Positions 44,081 through 52,836 of a stretch of DNA of 64,000 bases are shown here, one piece after another; position 1 is the first letter of the stretch; every line of letters starts with the position of its first letter. Below the pieces are notes generated by a model that had not been told where the DNA came from, did not search any database, and was given only the letters and a program-made list of their open reading frames with translations. The stretch covers positions 1 to 64,000 of the forward strand of contig CAJUQM010000003.1 in NCBI GenBank assembly GCA_910588005.1. The letters run 5' to 3'. Source of the DNA: an uncultured Oscillibacter sp. Lineage in GTDB: Bacteria; Bacillota; Clostridia; Oscillospirales; Oscillospiraceae. The position numbers and the translations under genes are program-made.

Positions 44081-44326
44081 ATGAGTTTACGGCAAAAGGA
44101 CTATATCATCGCCGCCCTGGCTATTGGGGGGCTGTTTGTGTCCCCGTTCAAAGGCTGGCTGGGGGCCGTCATGCTGCTGGCCGCCCTGGCGCTCTACAAC
44201 ATCTGGTGGCGGTGCCCCCACTGCGGCAAGTTCCTGGGCCGCAAGCACGAGGTCCACTGCCGGTACTGCGGCAGGGCCGTGGACCGCACCGCGAAAAATA
44301 AGAAAAAGGATCAGGACGAAGCCTGA
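44081..44326 (+). CDS. Membrane zinc-ribbon protein 3 (81 aa)
   Basis: ATG 44081 follows AAAGGAATAGG. One hydrophobic stretch (AALAIGGLFVSPF...AVMLLAALALYNIWW) then the ribbon CPHCGKFLGRKHEVHCRYCG and a charged tail. It is the third of the series and ends 15 nt before ftsY. Confidence 0.75.
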   Translation: MSLRQKDYIIAALAIGGLFVSPFKGWLGAVMLLAALALYNIWWRCPHCGKFLGRKHEVHCRYCGRAVDRTAKNKKKDQDEA

Positions 44327-44341
44327 TCCCGGGAGGACACT

Positions 44342-45214
44342 ATGGGTTTTTTTGACAAGCTGAAAAAGATCACCACCAATCTCTTCTCCACCTTCACCGA
44401 GGCGGACGAGGCCTTTTTCGAAGAGCTGGAAGAGACGCTGATTCTGGCGGATCTGGGGGTGGAGACCGCCACGGAGGCCGTGGAGCGCCTGCGGGAGACC
44501 GTACGCAAGGAGAAGCTCCAGGATCAAGAGGAGGTCCGGGCGGCCCTGCGGCGGGTGCTGGTGGAGCTGCTGGACGTAGGCGCCGTGGAGCTGGATGCCT
44601 CCACCGCTCCCAGCGTCATGCTGTTCATCGGCGTCAACGGCGTGGGCAAAACCACCTCCATCGGCAAGGTGGCCCACCTTTTAAAGCAGCGCGGCAAACG
44701 GGTGCTTTTGTGCGCAGCGGATACCTTTCGGGCCGCCGCCGCAGACCAGTTGGAGATCTGGGCGCAGCGGGCCGGGTGTGAGATTGTCCGCCAGCACGAG
44801 GGCGCGGACCCCGGCGCGGTGCTGTTCGATGCCCTCCAGGCTGCCAAGGCCCGGGGAGTAGATGTGGTGCTGTGCGACACGGCCGGACGGCTCCACAACA
44901 AGCAAAACCTCATGGCGGAGCTTGCCAAGCTCTCCAAGATCATCGACCGGGAGTGCCCAGGCGCAGCCCGGGAGACCCTGCTGGTGCTGGATGCCACCAC
45001 CGGTCAAAACGGCTTGATCCAGGCCAGAACCTTTAAAGAGACGGCGGGACTCACCGGCATTATCCTCACCAAACTGGACGGCACCGCCAAGGGCGGGATC
45101 GCCGTGGCCATCGCCCGGGAGCTGGGAGTGCCTGTGAAACTGGCGGGCGTGGGCGAGGGTATTGACGATCTGAAGCCCTTCGACGCGGGAGAGTACGCCG
45201 AGGCCATTATTTAA
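44342..45214 (+). CDS. ftsY: Signal recognition particle receptor FtsY
   Basis: A 290-residue SRP GTPase that docks ribosomes at the membrane. G1 is GVNGVGKTTS at 97-106, then DTFRAAAADQL, DTAGRLHNKQNLMAEL, TKLDGTAKGG and the C-terminal GVGEGIDDLKPF. The acidic A domain of E. coli FtsY is absent, as usual in Firmicutes; the protein starts directly with the N domain. Confidence 0.95.
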   Translation: MGFFDKLKKITTNLFSTFTEADEAFFEELEETLILADLGVETATEAVERLRETVRKEKLQDQEEVRAALRRVLVELLDVGAVELDASTAPSVMLFIGVNGVGKTTSIGKVAHLLKQRGKRVLLCAADTFRAAAADQLEIWAQRAGCEIVRQHEGADPGAVLFDALQAAKARGVDVVLCDTAGRLHNKQNLMAELAKLSKIIDRECPGAARETLLVLDATTGQNGLIQARTFKETAGLTGIILTKLDGTAKGGIAVAIARELGVPVKLAGVGEGIDDLKPFDAGEYAEAII

Positions 45215-45445
45215 GAGAGGCGGCGCTGTGTCGGGCCGCTGTCTTCGCTGCGGAGAGGTTGTAAAGCCCGCCTCTTTGCAAGCCAGGGGGACCTTTTCGG
45301 TTTCTCCCTCCGGCAAAGAAAAGGAGGATATCGAACTCTCCTATGCAGGAGAGTTGACCGTCCCTTTCGGGAAGAACATGCGGAGCGCCCGGCACTGTGA
45401 AAAACAGGATCTGATGTTAATTGAGACAAAAAAGGAGGAATCAAC
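45215..45445. other. Spacer between ftsY and rph with a hairpin
   Basis: The 231-nt gap holds AACTCTCCT-ATGC-AGGAGAGTT (45334-45355). A GTG frame from 45228 crosses it but lacks a ribosome site, so I do not call a gene. Confidence 0.45.
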
Positions 45446-46168
45446 TTGACCAGAGCAGACGGCCGGACCTTGGACGGGCTGCGCCCGGTGAAGATCACCA
45501 CGGGATTTATCAAATTTGCCGAGGGCAGCTGCCTCATAGAATGCGGAGATACCAAGGTTCTCTGCTGCGCCAGCGTGGAGGAGAGAATCCCGCCCCATGT
45601 GCCCTGCGGAGAGGGGTGGGTCACCGCCGAGTACTCCATGCTCCCCCGGGCCAACCGGGAGCGGAGCAGGCGGGACGTCTCCAAGCTAAAACTCTCTCCC
45701 CGCAGCGCTGAGATCCAACGGCTGGTGGGCCGTTCCCTCCGCTCCGCCGTGGACATGAAACGGCTGGGTGAGCGGACCATCACCGTTGACTGCGACGTGC
45801 TCCAGGGGGACGGCGGCACCCGGACCGCCTCCGTTACCGGCGGCTTCGTGGCGCTGGCTTTGGCCTGCCGGAAGCTGGTGGAGGAGGGCATCTTAGCCGC
45901 CAGCCCCGTCCGGCACTATGTCACCGGCGTATCCGCCGGCATTGTGGAGGACACGGCGCTGCTGGACCTCCAATACAGTGAGGACAGCCGCGCCCAGGTG
46001 GATTTGAACTGCGTCATGAACGAGCGGGGCGAACTCATTGAACTCCAGGGCACCGGTGAGGGCCGCGCCTTTACCCCGGCGGAGCAGCAGGAGCTGGTGC
46101 GCCTTTGCGCCAAGGGCTGCCGGGAGTTGCTGGCTGTTCAGAAAGAGGCTTTGGGAGGAACATTGTAA
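45446..46168 (+). CDS. rph: Ribonuclease PH
   Basis: A 240-residue phosphorolytic exoribonuclease that trims tRNA 3' ends. Landmarks are GFIKFAEGSCLIECGDTKVL, GWVTAEYSMLPRA, GRSLRSAVDM and VLQGDGGTRTASVTGGFVAL. TTG 45446 is the start, behind AAAGGAGGA. Its stop overlaps the rdgB ATG (TAATG). Confidence 0.95.
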   Translation: MTRADGRTLDGLRPVKITTGFIKFAEGSCLIECGDTKVLCCASVEERIPPHVPCGEGWVTAEYSMLPRANRERSRRDVSKLKLSPRSAEIQRLVGRSLRSAVDMKRLGERTITVDCDVLQGDGGTRTASVTGGFVALALACRKLVEEGILAASPVRHYVTGVSAGIVEDTALLDLQYSEDSRAQVDLNCVMNERGELIELQGTGEGRAFTPAEQQELVRLCAKGCRELLAVQKEALGGTL

Positions 46169-46779
46169 TGTCTGAAAAATTTGTCATCGCCACGCATAAT
46201 GCCAACAAACTGAAGGAAATGTCCGATATTTTGTCCAAATTAGGTGTTTCGGTGCTCTCCCCCGCCGATCTGGGCATCACGGTGGAGGTGGAGGAGACGG
46301 GAACCACCTTTTCGGAAAACGCCATGATAAAGGCGAAAGCCATCTGCGCCGCCGCGGGCCTGCCCGCCATTGCCGACGACTCGGGTCTCTGCGTGGATGC
46401 CCTCAACGGCGGCCCCGGGGTCTACTCCGCCCGCTATGGCGGCGAGGGACTGGACGACCGCGGGCGGTACATGCTGCTGCTGAACAACATGCGGGGACAG
46501 ACCACCCGGGCGGCCCACTTCGCCTGCGCTGTCTGCTGCGCCTTTCCCAGCGGGGACGAGCTGACGGCGGAGGGGACCTGCGAAGGCGCCGTCGCCTTCG
46601 CCCCCATGGGGGAAAACGGCTTTGGCTACGACCCGGTGTTTCTGGTGCCGGAGAAGGCCAAAACCTTTGCCCAGCTGACGGCGGAGGAGAAGGCGGAGAT
46701 CTCCCACCGGGGAAAGGCCCTGGCCGCCTTTGTGGAAAAGCTGGGAACCTATTTGGGAAACCCCGCGTCTAATATTTAA
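46168..46779 (+). CDS. rdgB: RdgB/HAM1 non-canonical purine NTP pyrophosphatase
   Basis: A 203-residue enzyme that hydrolyses ITP, XTP and dITP. Motifs: IATHNANKLKEM at the start, TGTTFSENAMIKAKAI, ADDSGLCVDALNG, GRYMLLLNN and GENGFGYDPVF, ending SHRGKAL. ATG 46168 follows GGGAGGA and is coupled to rph, a common pair in Firmicutes. Confidence 0.95.
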   Translation: MSEKFVIATHNANKLKEMSDILSKLGVSVLSPADLGITVEVEETGTTFSENAMIKAKAICAAAGLPAIADDSGLCVDALNGGPGVYSARYGGEGLDDRGRYMLLLNNMRGQTTRAAHFACAVCCAFPSGDELTAEGTCEGAVAFAPMGENGFGYDPVFLVPEKAKTFAQLTAEEKAEISHRGKALAAFVEKLGTYLGNPASNI

Positions 46780-46865
46780 GCTGTTTAACACCTCTCCGCA
46801 CACGTCGAGATATTAAACCGGCTCTCAGAGCCGCCTGTCCCGGACAAAGATATGGAGGAAAATTT

Positions 46866-47099
46866 ATGAGAAACGGCCACCCGTGTCCCAAATGCGGCGG
46901 CACGGACGTTGTACGCTGTCAGGCCAAGGGTCTCGGCAAATACGATGAAATTCCCGTGGGGATCTTTGGCGGGGCGCAGATGAACCGCTGGGTGTGCTGC
47001 ACCTGCGGCTACTGTGAGCTGTGGATGGACCCGGCCCGGCTGGAGGAGATCAAAAAGACCTGGGGCGGGCAGACCGCAGGACAGGCGGACAACTCCTGA
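46866..47099 (+). CDS. Small zinc-ribbon protein (77 aa)
   Basis: A soluble protein with a CPKCGGTDVVRCQ...CCTCGYCEL ribbon at both ends of a short core. ATG follows GGAGG. It sits between rdgB and yhbY in the housekeeping run. The function is unknown; a nucleic-acid role is plausible from the fold only. Confidence 0.75.
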   Translation: MRNGHPCPKCGGTDVVRCQAKGLGKYDEIPVGIFGGAQMNRWVCCTCGYCELWMDPARLEEIKKTWGGQTAGQADNS

Positions 47100-47118
47100 A
47101 AACAGAAAGGCAGAAACT

Positions 47119-47448
47119 ATGGAACTGACAAGCAAACAGCGGGCCCAGCTGCGGGGCCTTGCCAACACCATCGACACCATTCTCCAGGTGGGAAAAGACG
47201 GCATCGGGGAAAATCTCGTCAAACAGGCGGACAACGCCCTGGAGGCCCGGGAACTCATCAAGGGCCGTGTTTTGGACAATAATATGGAATACGACGCCCG
47301 CTCGGCGGCGGCGGCGCTGGCGAGCGCCACCCGCAGCGAAGTGGTGCAGGTCATCGGCACAAAGTTCGTGCTGTACCGGGAGAGCCACTCAAAACCGAGG
47401 GAAAAAAGGATTCAGCTTGTAAAAAGCAGCCGGAAAGCGATTCGATAA
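47119..47448 (+). CDS. yhbY: YhbY-type CRM-domain RNA-binding protein
   Basis: A 109-residue CRM protein: MELTSKQRAQLRGLANTIDT, VGKDGIGENLVKQADNALEA, then GTKFVLYRES. YhbY associates with pre-50S ribosomes. ATG 47119 follows AGAAAGG; an upstream in-frame start in the previous gene is unlikely. Confidence 0.92.
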   Translation: MELTSKQRAQLRGLANTIDTILQVGKDGIGENLVKQADNALEARELIKGRVLDNNMEYDARSAAAALASATRSEVVQVIGTKFVLYRESHSKPREKRIQLVKSSRKAIR

Positions 47449-47554
47449 GGGATCAAGCCCGTCTCGCCGGAGGAACCGGGACCGCTTCGCCGGGGACGAA
47501 CTCTAAAACGCCTATCTCTATGTTGATATCTCGGACAAAGGGGGATTTGCCTTT

Positions 47555-48757
47555 TTGAAAATCGGAATCTACGGCGGCACCTTCAACCCGCCTCACCTGG
47601 GCCATATCACAGCGGCCCGGGCGGTCTTTGAGACGCTGAAACTGGACAAGCTTCTCATTGTTCCGGACGGCCAGCCGCCCCACAAGGACTTGCCGCCGGA
47701 CAGCCCCTCTCCGGAGCAGCGGCTGGCGCTGACCCGTCTGGCGGCGGACTACATGGGCCTGGGAGACCGGGTAGAGGTGTCGGACATCGAACTCCGCCAG
47801 ACGGCAGGCAAAAGTTATACCGTCCATACTCTGGCCCGTTTACATGACCTGTATCCGGAGGATGAACTTTGGCTGCTGATGGGTGCGGACATGTTTTTGA
47901 CCCTCCACCTCTGGCGGGAGCCGGCGGAAATTCTCTCCCTGGCGGGCATCGCCGCCTTTGGCCGTACGGAGGCGGACACCGAGGAGCTGTTCGCCGTCCA
48001 GCGGGATTATCTTTATCAAACATTTCCCCAGGCGCGGCTGTTCACCCTGACGATTCCCGGCGTGGTGGACATATCCTCCACGGAGCTGCGGGAAAAGCTG
48101 GTCCGCGGCGAGGGAGCCAGCTTGCTGGCTCCGGCGGTATACGGTCTGATTTTGCGGGAGGGAATGTACGGCACAGGCGCGGACTTAACGCACCTGCCCC
48201 TGCGACAGCTGCGGCCTGCCGCCCTCAGCTATTTAAATCACCGCCGCATCCCCCACGTGCTGGGCACCGAGCAGGAGTCCATCCGCCTGGCGCGGCGCTA
48301 TGGCGCAGACGTGGAAAAAGCCCGCAGGGCCGCCCTGCTTCACGACTGCACCAAAAAGCTGAACATGGAGGAGCAGCTGGCTCTTTGCCGCCAGTACGGC
48401 ATACCGCTGGATGAATTGGAGCAAAGGGCGTTAAAGCTGCTCCACGCCAAAACCGGCGCCGCCATCGCCCGGAACGTGTTTGGGGTGGACGATGAGATCT
48501 ACAGCGCCATTCGCTGGCACACCACCGGCCATGCCGGTATGACCCTTTTGGAAAAGATCATCTACCTGGCGGACTATATCGAACCCAGCCGGGACTTTCC
48601 GGGAGTGGAAAAACTGCGGCGCATGTGCTATGAGGATTTAGACAAGGGCCTGCTGACGGGTCTGGAGATGACCATTGAGGAAATGCTGGGCATGGGAAAC
48701 CCAGTACACCGCGCCACCCTGGAGGCACGGGACGCTTTGAAAGGTTTGAAAGGATAA
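47555..48757 (+). CDS. nadD: NadD-YqeK fusion: nicotinate-nucleotide adenylyltransferase with HD-domain Ap4A hydrolase
   Basis: A 400-residue fusion. Residues 1-200 are NadD: GGTFNPPHLGHITAAR (nucleotidyltransferase motif) and DISSTELREK near the end. Residues 205-400 are YqeK, an HD phosphohydrolase: HVLGTEQESIRLARRYG, ALLHDCTKK and LHAKTGAAIARNVFG, then IRWHTTGH. It joins NAD synthesis with Ap4A removal. The start is TTG behind AAAGGGGG. Separate genes are usual in Bacillus. Confidence 0.92.
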   Translation: MKIGIYGGTFNPPHLGHITAARAVFETLKLDKLLIVPDGQPPHKDLPPDSPSPEQRLALTRLAADYMGLGDRVEVSDIELRQTAGKSYTVHTLARLHDLYPEDELWLLMGADMFLTLHLWREPAEILSLAGIAAFGRTEADTEELFAVQRDYLYQTFPQARLFTLTIPGVVDISSTELREKLVRGEGASLLAPAVYGLILREGMYGTGADLTHLPLRQLRPAALSYLNHRRIPHVLGTEQESIRLARRYGADVEKARRAALLHDCTKKLNMEEQLALCRQYGIPLDELEQRALKLLHAKTGAAIARNVFGVDDEIYSAIRWHTTGHAGMTLLEKIIYLADYIEPSRDFPGVEKLRRMCYEDLDKGLLTGLEMTIEEMLGMGNPVHRATLEARDALKGLKG

Positions 48758-48763
48758 AGATCA

Positions 48764-50407
48764 GTGGAAAGAGAACAGAGACACACGGGTGGAAGCCGTC
48801 TGGAGCAAAAACCCAAAAAGCCGAAAAAAACCAGCCGTTTCACCACACAGCAGAAAATCATGATCGCCGTGGCCATTGTCCTGGCGGTAATTTTGGCAGC
48901 GGTGCTCGTCTGGCGGTCTATCTTTGTCCGCCCGGACCTAAATAACCGCCGGGGCGGCGCCATCTTCACCAAGGACAGCGAGGGCAAGGATCAGATCGAA
49001 GAGATTGACTACGGCGAGGGGATCCGCCCCCGGGCGGACGGCGAGCGCAAGAGCGAGGACTTCTACACCGTGCTGATCCTGGGCCTGGACACCGGCGGCG
49101 GCGGCCATACGGACACCATGATGCTGGCCAGCTACGACGTCACCAACCAGAAGGCCACCGTCATGTCCATCCTCCGGGACACCATGGTGAACGTCCCCTG
49201 GGACGTAAAGAAGATCAACTCCGTCTACCTCCGCTACGGCGGCGGGGAAAAGGGAATCCAGGCCCTGTACAAGGAGATCTCCCAGCTGGTGGGCTTTGAA
49301 CCGGACTACCAGGTGGTGGTGGAGTGGGACGCCGTTGGCAAGCTGGTAGACGCCATCGGCGGGGTGGATTTTGACAACCCCTATCCCATGGACTACCACG
49401 ACCCCTACCAGGATCTGGTCATTGAGCAGGCCCCGGGCCTGCGGCACCTCAATGGCGATGACGCCATGCAGATCATCCGCTGGCGAAAGAATGACAAGGA
49501 CAGTCCCTACGGCTATCGTAACGGCATTGGAGACGACGGCCGCGCCAAGCTCCAGCAGGCCTTCCTGAAAGAGGTCATCAAACAGATGCTGACCATTAAA
49601 AACGTGGGCAACATCAACAAGATCGCCAAAGTTTTTGACGAATGTGTGGAGACAGACCTGAGCTTTCAGGAGGTGTTCTGGTTTGCCCAGAAGGCCATCC
49701 TTGGGGGCCTGAAGGTGGAGGACGTGGAATTCCTCTCCATGCCCTGGCGAGGTGCCGACGTATGGAGTCCGACGGTTGGGAATATGCAGAACTATGTGGT
49801 ACCCATCGCCGGACAGCTGCTGGACATTGTGAACAACAAGCTCAGCCCCTATGTGGAGGTCTTTACCCGCAGCGATCTGGACATCATGTCCGTCAACGCC
49901 GACGGCTCCATCAGCTCCTCCACCGGCTATGTGGAGGACCGGCGGGCGGCGCTTCCGCCGGACATCCCCTCGGATGAACCGGAGGACGACTGGCCTGTGG
50001 ATATGAACGGCAACCCCTACGACCCGGAGACCGGCTTCCTTATCGACCCGGAGACCGGGGAGATCATGGAGGGCGTCTTGGCCGTTCCCCCGGCGGTGAC
50101 GGACCCGGAAAATCCCGGCGCCGCTGATTCCAACAACCCGGGAACCGCCGGTTCCGACAGCCCCGGCACCACAGTCCCGGGGACGGCTGTTCCCGGTGAC
50201 CCCAACGTCACAAATCCAGGCGGAACTGATCCCGGAACAGCGGACCCCAATAATCCCGGCACCACGGACCCTGGCACAACGGCGCCGGTCAACCCGCCGG
50301 ATACCTCCTTCCCCGATCCCGGGACGTCCGGCGACCCTGTCACTCCCCCGCCCTCCGAACCCGCGGACCCTGGCTTTGTCATCATCGATCCGGTCCCCGC
50401 GGAATAA
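48764..50407 (+). CDS. LytR-CpsA-Psr (LCP) cell-wall ligase
   Basis: A 547-residue membrane protein that attaches teichoic acid or polysaccharide to peptidoglycan. A transmembrane helix lies at about 29-50, the LCP domain at about 90-330 (VLILGLDTGGGGHTDTMMLA; MSILRDTMVNVPW; GVDFDNPYPMDY). The C-terminal 110 residues are a wall-spanning Pro/Gly/Thr repeat (NNPGTTDPGTT and variants). GTG 48764 follows AAAGGA. It is 7 nt after nadD. Confidence 0.9.
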   Translation: MEREQRHTGGSRLEQKPKKPKKTSRFTTQQKIMIAVAIVLAVILAAVLVWRSIFVRPDLNNRRGGAIFTKDSEGKDQIEEIDYGEGIRPRADGERKSEDFYTVLILGLDTGGGGHTDTMMLASYDVTNQKATVMSILRDTMVNVPWDVKKINSVYLRYGGGEKGIQALYKEISQLVGFEPDYQVVVEWDAVGKLVDAIGGVDFDNPYPMDYHDPYQDLVIEQAPGLRHLNGDDAMQIIRWRKNDKDSPYGYRNGIGDDGRAKLQQAFLKEVIKQMLTIKNVGNINKIAKVFDECVETDLSFQEVFWFAQKAILGGLKVEDVEFLSMPWRGADVWSPTVGNMQNYVVPIAGQLLDIVNNKLSPYVEVFTRSDLDIMSVNADGSISSSTGYVEDRRAALPPDIPSDEPEDDWPVDMNGNPYDPETGFLIDPETGEIMEGVLAVPPAVTDPENPGAADSNNPGTAGSDSPGTTVPGTAVPGDPNVTNPGGTDPGTADPNNPGTTDPGTTAPVNPPDTSFPDPGTSGDPVTPPPSEPADPGFVIIDPVPAE

Positions 50408-50443
50408 GAATCATTAACTATGAAAGAAAGAGAGGACTGCGCC

Positions 50444-50806
50444 ATGACACCGAAGGAACTGGCAATCACCGCGGTAAAGGCCCTGGATGAAAAAAAAGGC
50501 AAGGAGATCTCCGCCATCGAGATCACAGACCTCACCACCCTGGCAGACTACTTTGTCATCGCCACCGGCACATCCAACACCCAGATCAACGCCCTGTGCG
50601 GCGCCGTGGAAAAGGCCCTGAAGGAGGAGGCCGGCGAAGCGCCCCTTCACCGGGAGGGCCACCGGGACGGCACTTGGGTGCTGCTGGATTACGGCTGTCT
50701 TGCCGTCCATGTATTCTCCCAGGAGGCCCGGGAATTCTACGACCTGGAGCGGTTGTGGCAGGACGGCAAACCCCTGGATCTCAGCGGCATCCTCACCAGG
50801 GACTGA
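50444..50806 (+). CDS. rsfS: Ribosomal silencing factor RsfS
   Basis: A 120-residue protein that binds uL14 and blocks subunit joining. Typical: IEITDLTTLADYFVIATGTS, then EGHRDGTWVLLDYGCLAVHV and FYDLERLW. ATG 50444 follows GAGAGGAC; a start 24 nt upstream lacks a site. rsfS next to nadD-yqeK is a classical arrangement, here with an LCP gene inserted. Confidence 0.93.
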   Translation: MTPKELAITAVKALDEKKGKEISAIEITDLTTLADYFVIATGTSNTQINALCGAVEKALKEEAGEAPLHREGHRDGTWVLLDYGCLAVHVFSQEAREFYDLERLWQDGKPLDLSGILTRD

Positions 50807-50811
50807 CTTGC

Positions 50812-50837
50812 AGCGGGCCGGCGAAAGCCGGCCCGCT
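50812..50837 (+). terminator. Terminator after rsfS
   Basis: AGCGGGCCGGC and GCCGGCCCGCT around a GAAA tetraloop, followed by GATCTCTTT. Confidence 0.65.
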
Positions 50838-50892
50838 GATCTCTTTCGGAAGGCGGCTCCGCAAATGGTATGACCTTTTTCGCCATTTTCCC

Positions 50893-50921
50893 TTGCCTTT
50901 TTCCAAACGGTGTGCTATCCT
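50893..50921 (+). promoter_or_regulatory. Promoter of the SprT/YgjP-like gene, leaderless
   Basis: -35 TTGCCT (50893-50898), 17-nt spacer, -10 TATCCT (50916-50921). The predicted start is at about 50928, next to the ATG at 50929, and no ribosome site exists. Confidence 0.55.
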
Positions 50922-50928
50922 GTTTCCC

Positions 50929-51444
50929 ATGGAACCGTATGAATTGATCCGCTCCCGCCGGAAAACCCTGGCGCTGGAGATTACAGGAGACTGCCGCGTG
51001 GTGGTGCGCGCCCCCATGCGTCTTTCGGAAAAGCGCATCCGCGCCTTTGTGGAAAGTCACGGAGACTGGATCCGGCAGCATCTAGAACGCCAGCGCCAAC
51101 GGGCGGCGGCCCTTCCACCTCCTCCCACGGCGGAGGAAATTGCGGCCCTGAAAGCCAGGGCGCAGAAGCTTTTGCCTCCAAAAATCGCCTTTTGGAGCAA
51201 AAAAATGGGCGTGACCCCCACCGGCTTTCGGGTCACCGCCGCCAAGCACCGCTATGGCAGCTGCAGCGGGAAAAACAGTCTTTGCTTCTCCTGCTTTTTG
51301 ATGAACTGCCCGGAGGAGGCCATCGAGCTGGTGGTGGTCCATGAGCTGTGCCACATCCGGGAGAAAAATCATGGTCCCCGGTTTTACGCGCTTCTGGAAC
51401 AGTACCTTCCCGATTACCGGGAGCGAAAAAAACTTTTGAAATGA
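50929..51444 (+). CDS. YgjP/SprT-like zinc metalloprotease (DUF45)
   Basis: A 171-residue protein with the zinc motif VVHELCHIREKNHGPRF (HExxH-type HELCH plus a third His). The N-terminal part EPYELIRSRRKTLALEI and the KHRYGSCSGKNSLCFSCFLM segment are typical of DUF45/YgjP. The substrate is unknown. It begins with ATG 50929 and lacks an SD, so it may be translated from a leaderless message. Confidence 0.85.
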   Translation: MEPYELIRSRRKTLALEITGDCRVVVRAPMRLSEKRIRAFVESHGDWIRQHLERQRQRAAALPPPPTAEEIAALKARAQKLLPPKIAFWSKKMGVTPTGFRVTAAKHRYGSCSGKNSLCFSCFLMNCPEEAIELVVVHELCHIREKNHGPRFYALLEQYLPDYRERKKLLK

Positions 51445-51456
51445 GGAGATCTGCCC

Positions 51457-52164
51457 ATGGAACTGCTGGACCTTATCAAGCTGCTGGAGGAAAACCCCTA
51501 TCCCGGCCGGGGCATTGTTCTGGGCCGGAGCGCCGGCCACCGCTGCGCCATAGCGGCCTACTTTATCATGGGCCGAAGCGAAAATTCCCGGAACCGGGTC
51601 TTCGTCCCCACGGAGGACGGGATCCGCACCCAGGCCCACGATCCCTCCAAAATGACTGACCCCAGCCTGATCATCTACCACCCCGTCCGCCAGGTAGGCC
51701 GGGGACTGGTGGTCACCAACGGTGACCAAACCGACACCGTCCGGGATGGACTGCTGGCGGGCAAGACCTTTGCTCAGGCCCTGCACACCCGGGAATTCGA
51801 GCCGGACGCCCCCAATTACACGCCTCGCATCTCCGGCCTGCTGTCTCCGGACGGCAGCTTTAAGCTGTCCATCCTCAAGAGCGCCGACGGGAATCCCGCC
51901 TGTTGCTGCCGTTTTTTTTATACCTATGACCATCCCCTCTCCGGCGAGGGCCGCTTCATCCACACCTATACGGGTGACGGAAGTCCCCTCCCCTCCTTTG
52001 AGGGGGAACCGAAGAGGGTCGTCCTGGACGCTCCCACGGCGGAGGTTCTGGCAGAGCGGATGTGGGCGGCGCTGAATCCGGACAACAAGGTCGCTTTGTT
52101 TGTGCGGTATATTGACCTTTTGGACGGCAGCTGCCAGGACGCCATCCGCAACAAACGGAAGTGA
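51457..52164 (+). CDS. purO: PurO-type IMP cyclohydrolase
   Basis: A 235-residue protein of the archaeal-type IMP cyclohydrolase family, closing the ring in the last step of purine synthesis. Landmarks: NPYPGRGIVLGRSAGHRCAI, GRSENSRNR, PSLIIYHPVR, VTNGDQTDT and EPDAPNYTPRISG. ATG follows GAGG. The family occurs in Clostridia lacking or duplicating PurH; it stands here apart from other pur genes, close to the metalloprotease gene. Confidence 0.85.
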   Translation: MELLDLIKLLEENPYPGRGIVLGRSAGHRCAIAAYFIMGRSENSRNRVFVPTEDGIRTQAHDPSKMTDPSLIIYHPVRQVGRGLVVTNGDQTDTVRDGLLAGKTFAQALHTREFEPDAPNYTPRISGLLSPDGSFKLSILKSADGNPACCCRFFYTYDHPLSGEGRFIHTYTGDGSPLPSFEGEPKRVVLDAPTAEVLAERMWAALNPDNKVALFVRYIDLLDGSCQDAIRNKRK

Positions 52165-52169
52165 TATTG

Positions 52170-52204
52170 AAAGAGGTCCCGGCCAGACAGCCGGGACCTC
52201 TTTT
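52170..52204 (+). terminator. Strong terminator after purO
   Basis: AAAGAGGTCCCGGC and GCCGGGACCTCTTT, 14 bp, 6-nt loop, then T. It also works in part for the convergent gene. Confidence 0.9.
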
Positions 52205-52240
52205 GCGTTTATGTATTTTCCACAATCCAAAACCAAAACC

Positions 52241-52615
52241 TTATTCCATGGGCGCGCCGCAGTGGGGGCAAAACTTACTGTCGCTGACAGCGCCGCAGAT
52301 GGGGCAGGCCTTCTCTCCCACGGGGGCGGCGGCAGCCGGCTCCTCCCGCACGGGTTTGCTGGCCTCCAGATCCGCGATCTTCGCCTTAGACGCGTTCACG
52401 GCCTCCACCAGGTCCCGCACCGCATCGGGAATTTCACCCTCGTACTCGCTGACAAACCACTCGCCGATCGTGCGGTAATTTTTGTCCATCTCCCGCTGCT
52501 CTCCTGCAATGGCCAGGTTCACTTTTGCCAGCCCCACGGTATCCTTCGCCTTATCTGCCGCCACAGCGGCCATGTCCTGCGCCTTTTTCGTCAGTTCGTC
52601 AAAAGATAATGCCAT
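52241..52615 (-). CDS. Zinc-ribbon protein with coiled coil (124 aa)
   Basis: The first 80 residues are helical and coiled (ELTKKAQDMAAVAADKAKDT, then AVNASKAKIADLEAS). The C-terminus is a zinc ribbon CPICGAVSDSKFCPHCG. There is no signal or membrane segment. The role is unknown. A ribosome-site-like AAAGGGG lies before the ATG. Confidence 0.75.
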   Translation of the reverse strand: MALSFDELTKKAQDMAAVAADKAKDTVGLAKVNLAIAGEQREMDKNYRTIGEWFVSEYEGEIPDAVRDLVEAVNASKAKIADLEASKPVREEPAAAAPVGEKACPICGAVSDSKFCPHCGAPME

Positions 52616-52836
52616 ATTTTGAAGCCCCTTTCCGTATATTACGCCTTTGTTTTTCCTGAGATGGTATCAGTATACTCCACCTGTTGGTCAAAAGCAACAG
52701 AATTTCAGTTTATTTACGGTTTGTTCTCACCTCGTTCACAGACGGGAAATTGAAAAATGGCAAAACAAGTCTGGCGCTTTTCTCTCAAACATGGTATCAT
52801 AACAGATAAGAATTCTATATACAGGGGGGCCATTCG

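Noticed and set aside
45228..45449. 73-codon GTG frame between ftsY and rph with a CxxC at its start
   Set aside because: No ribosome site and no conserved pattern beyond the first Cys pair.
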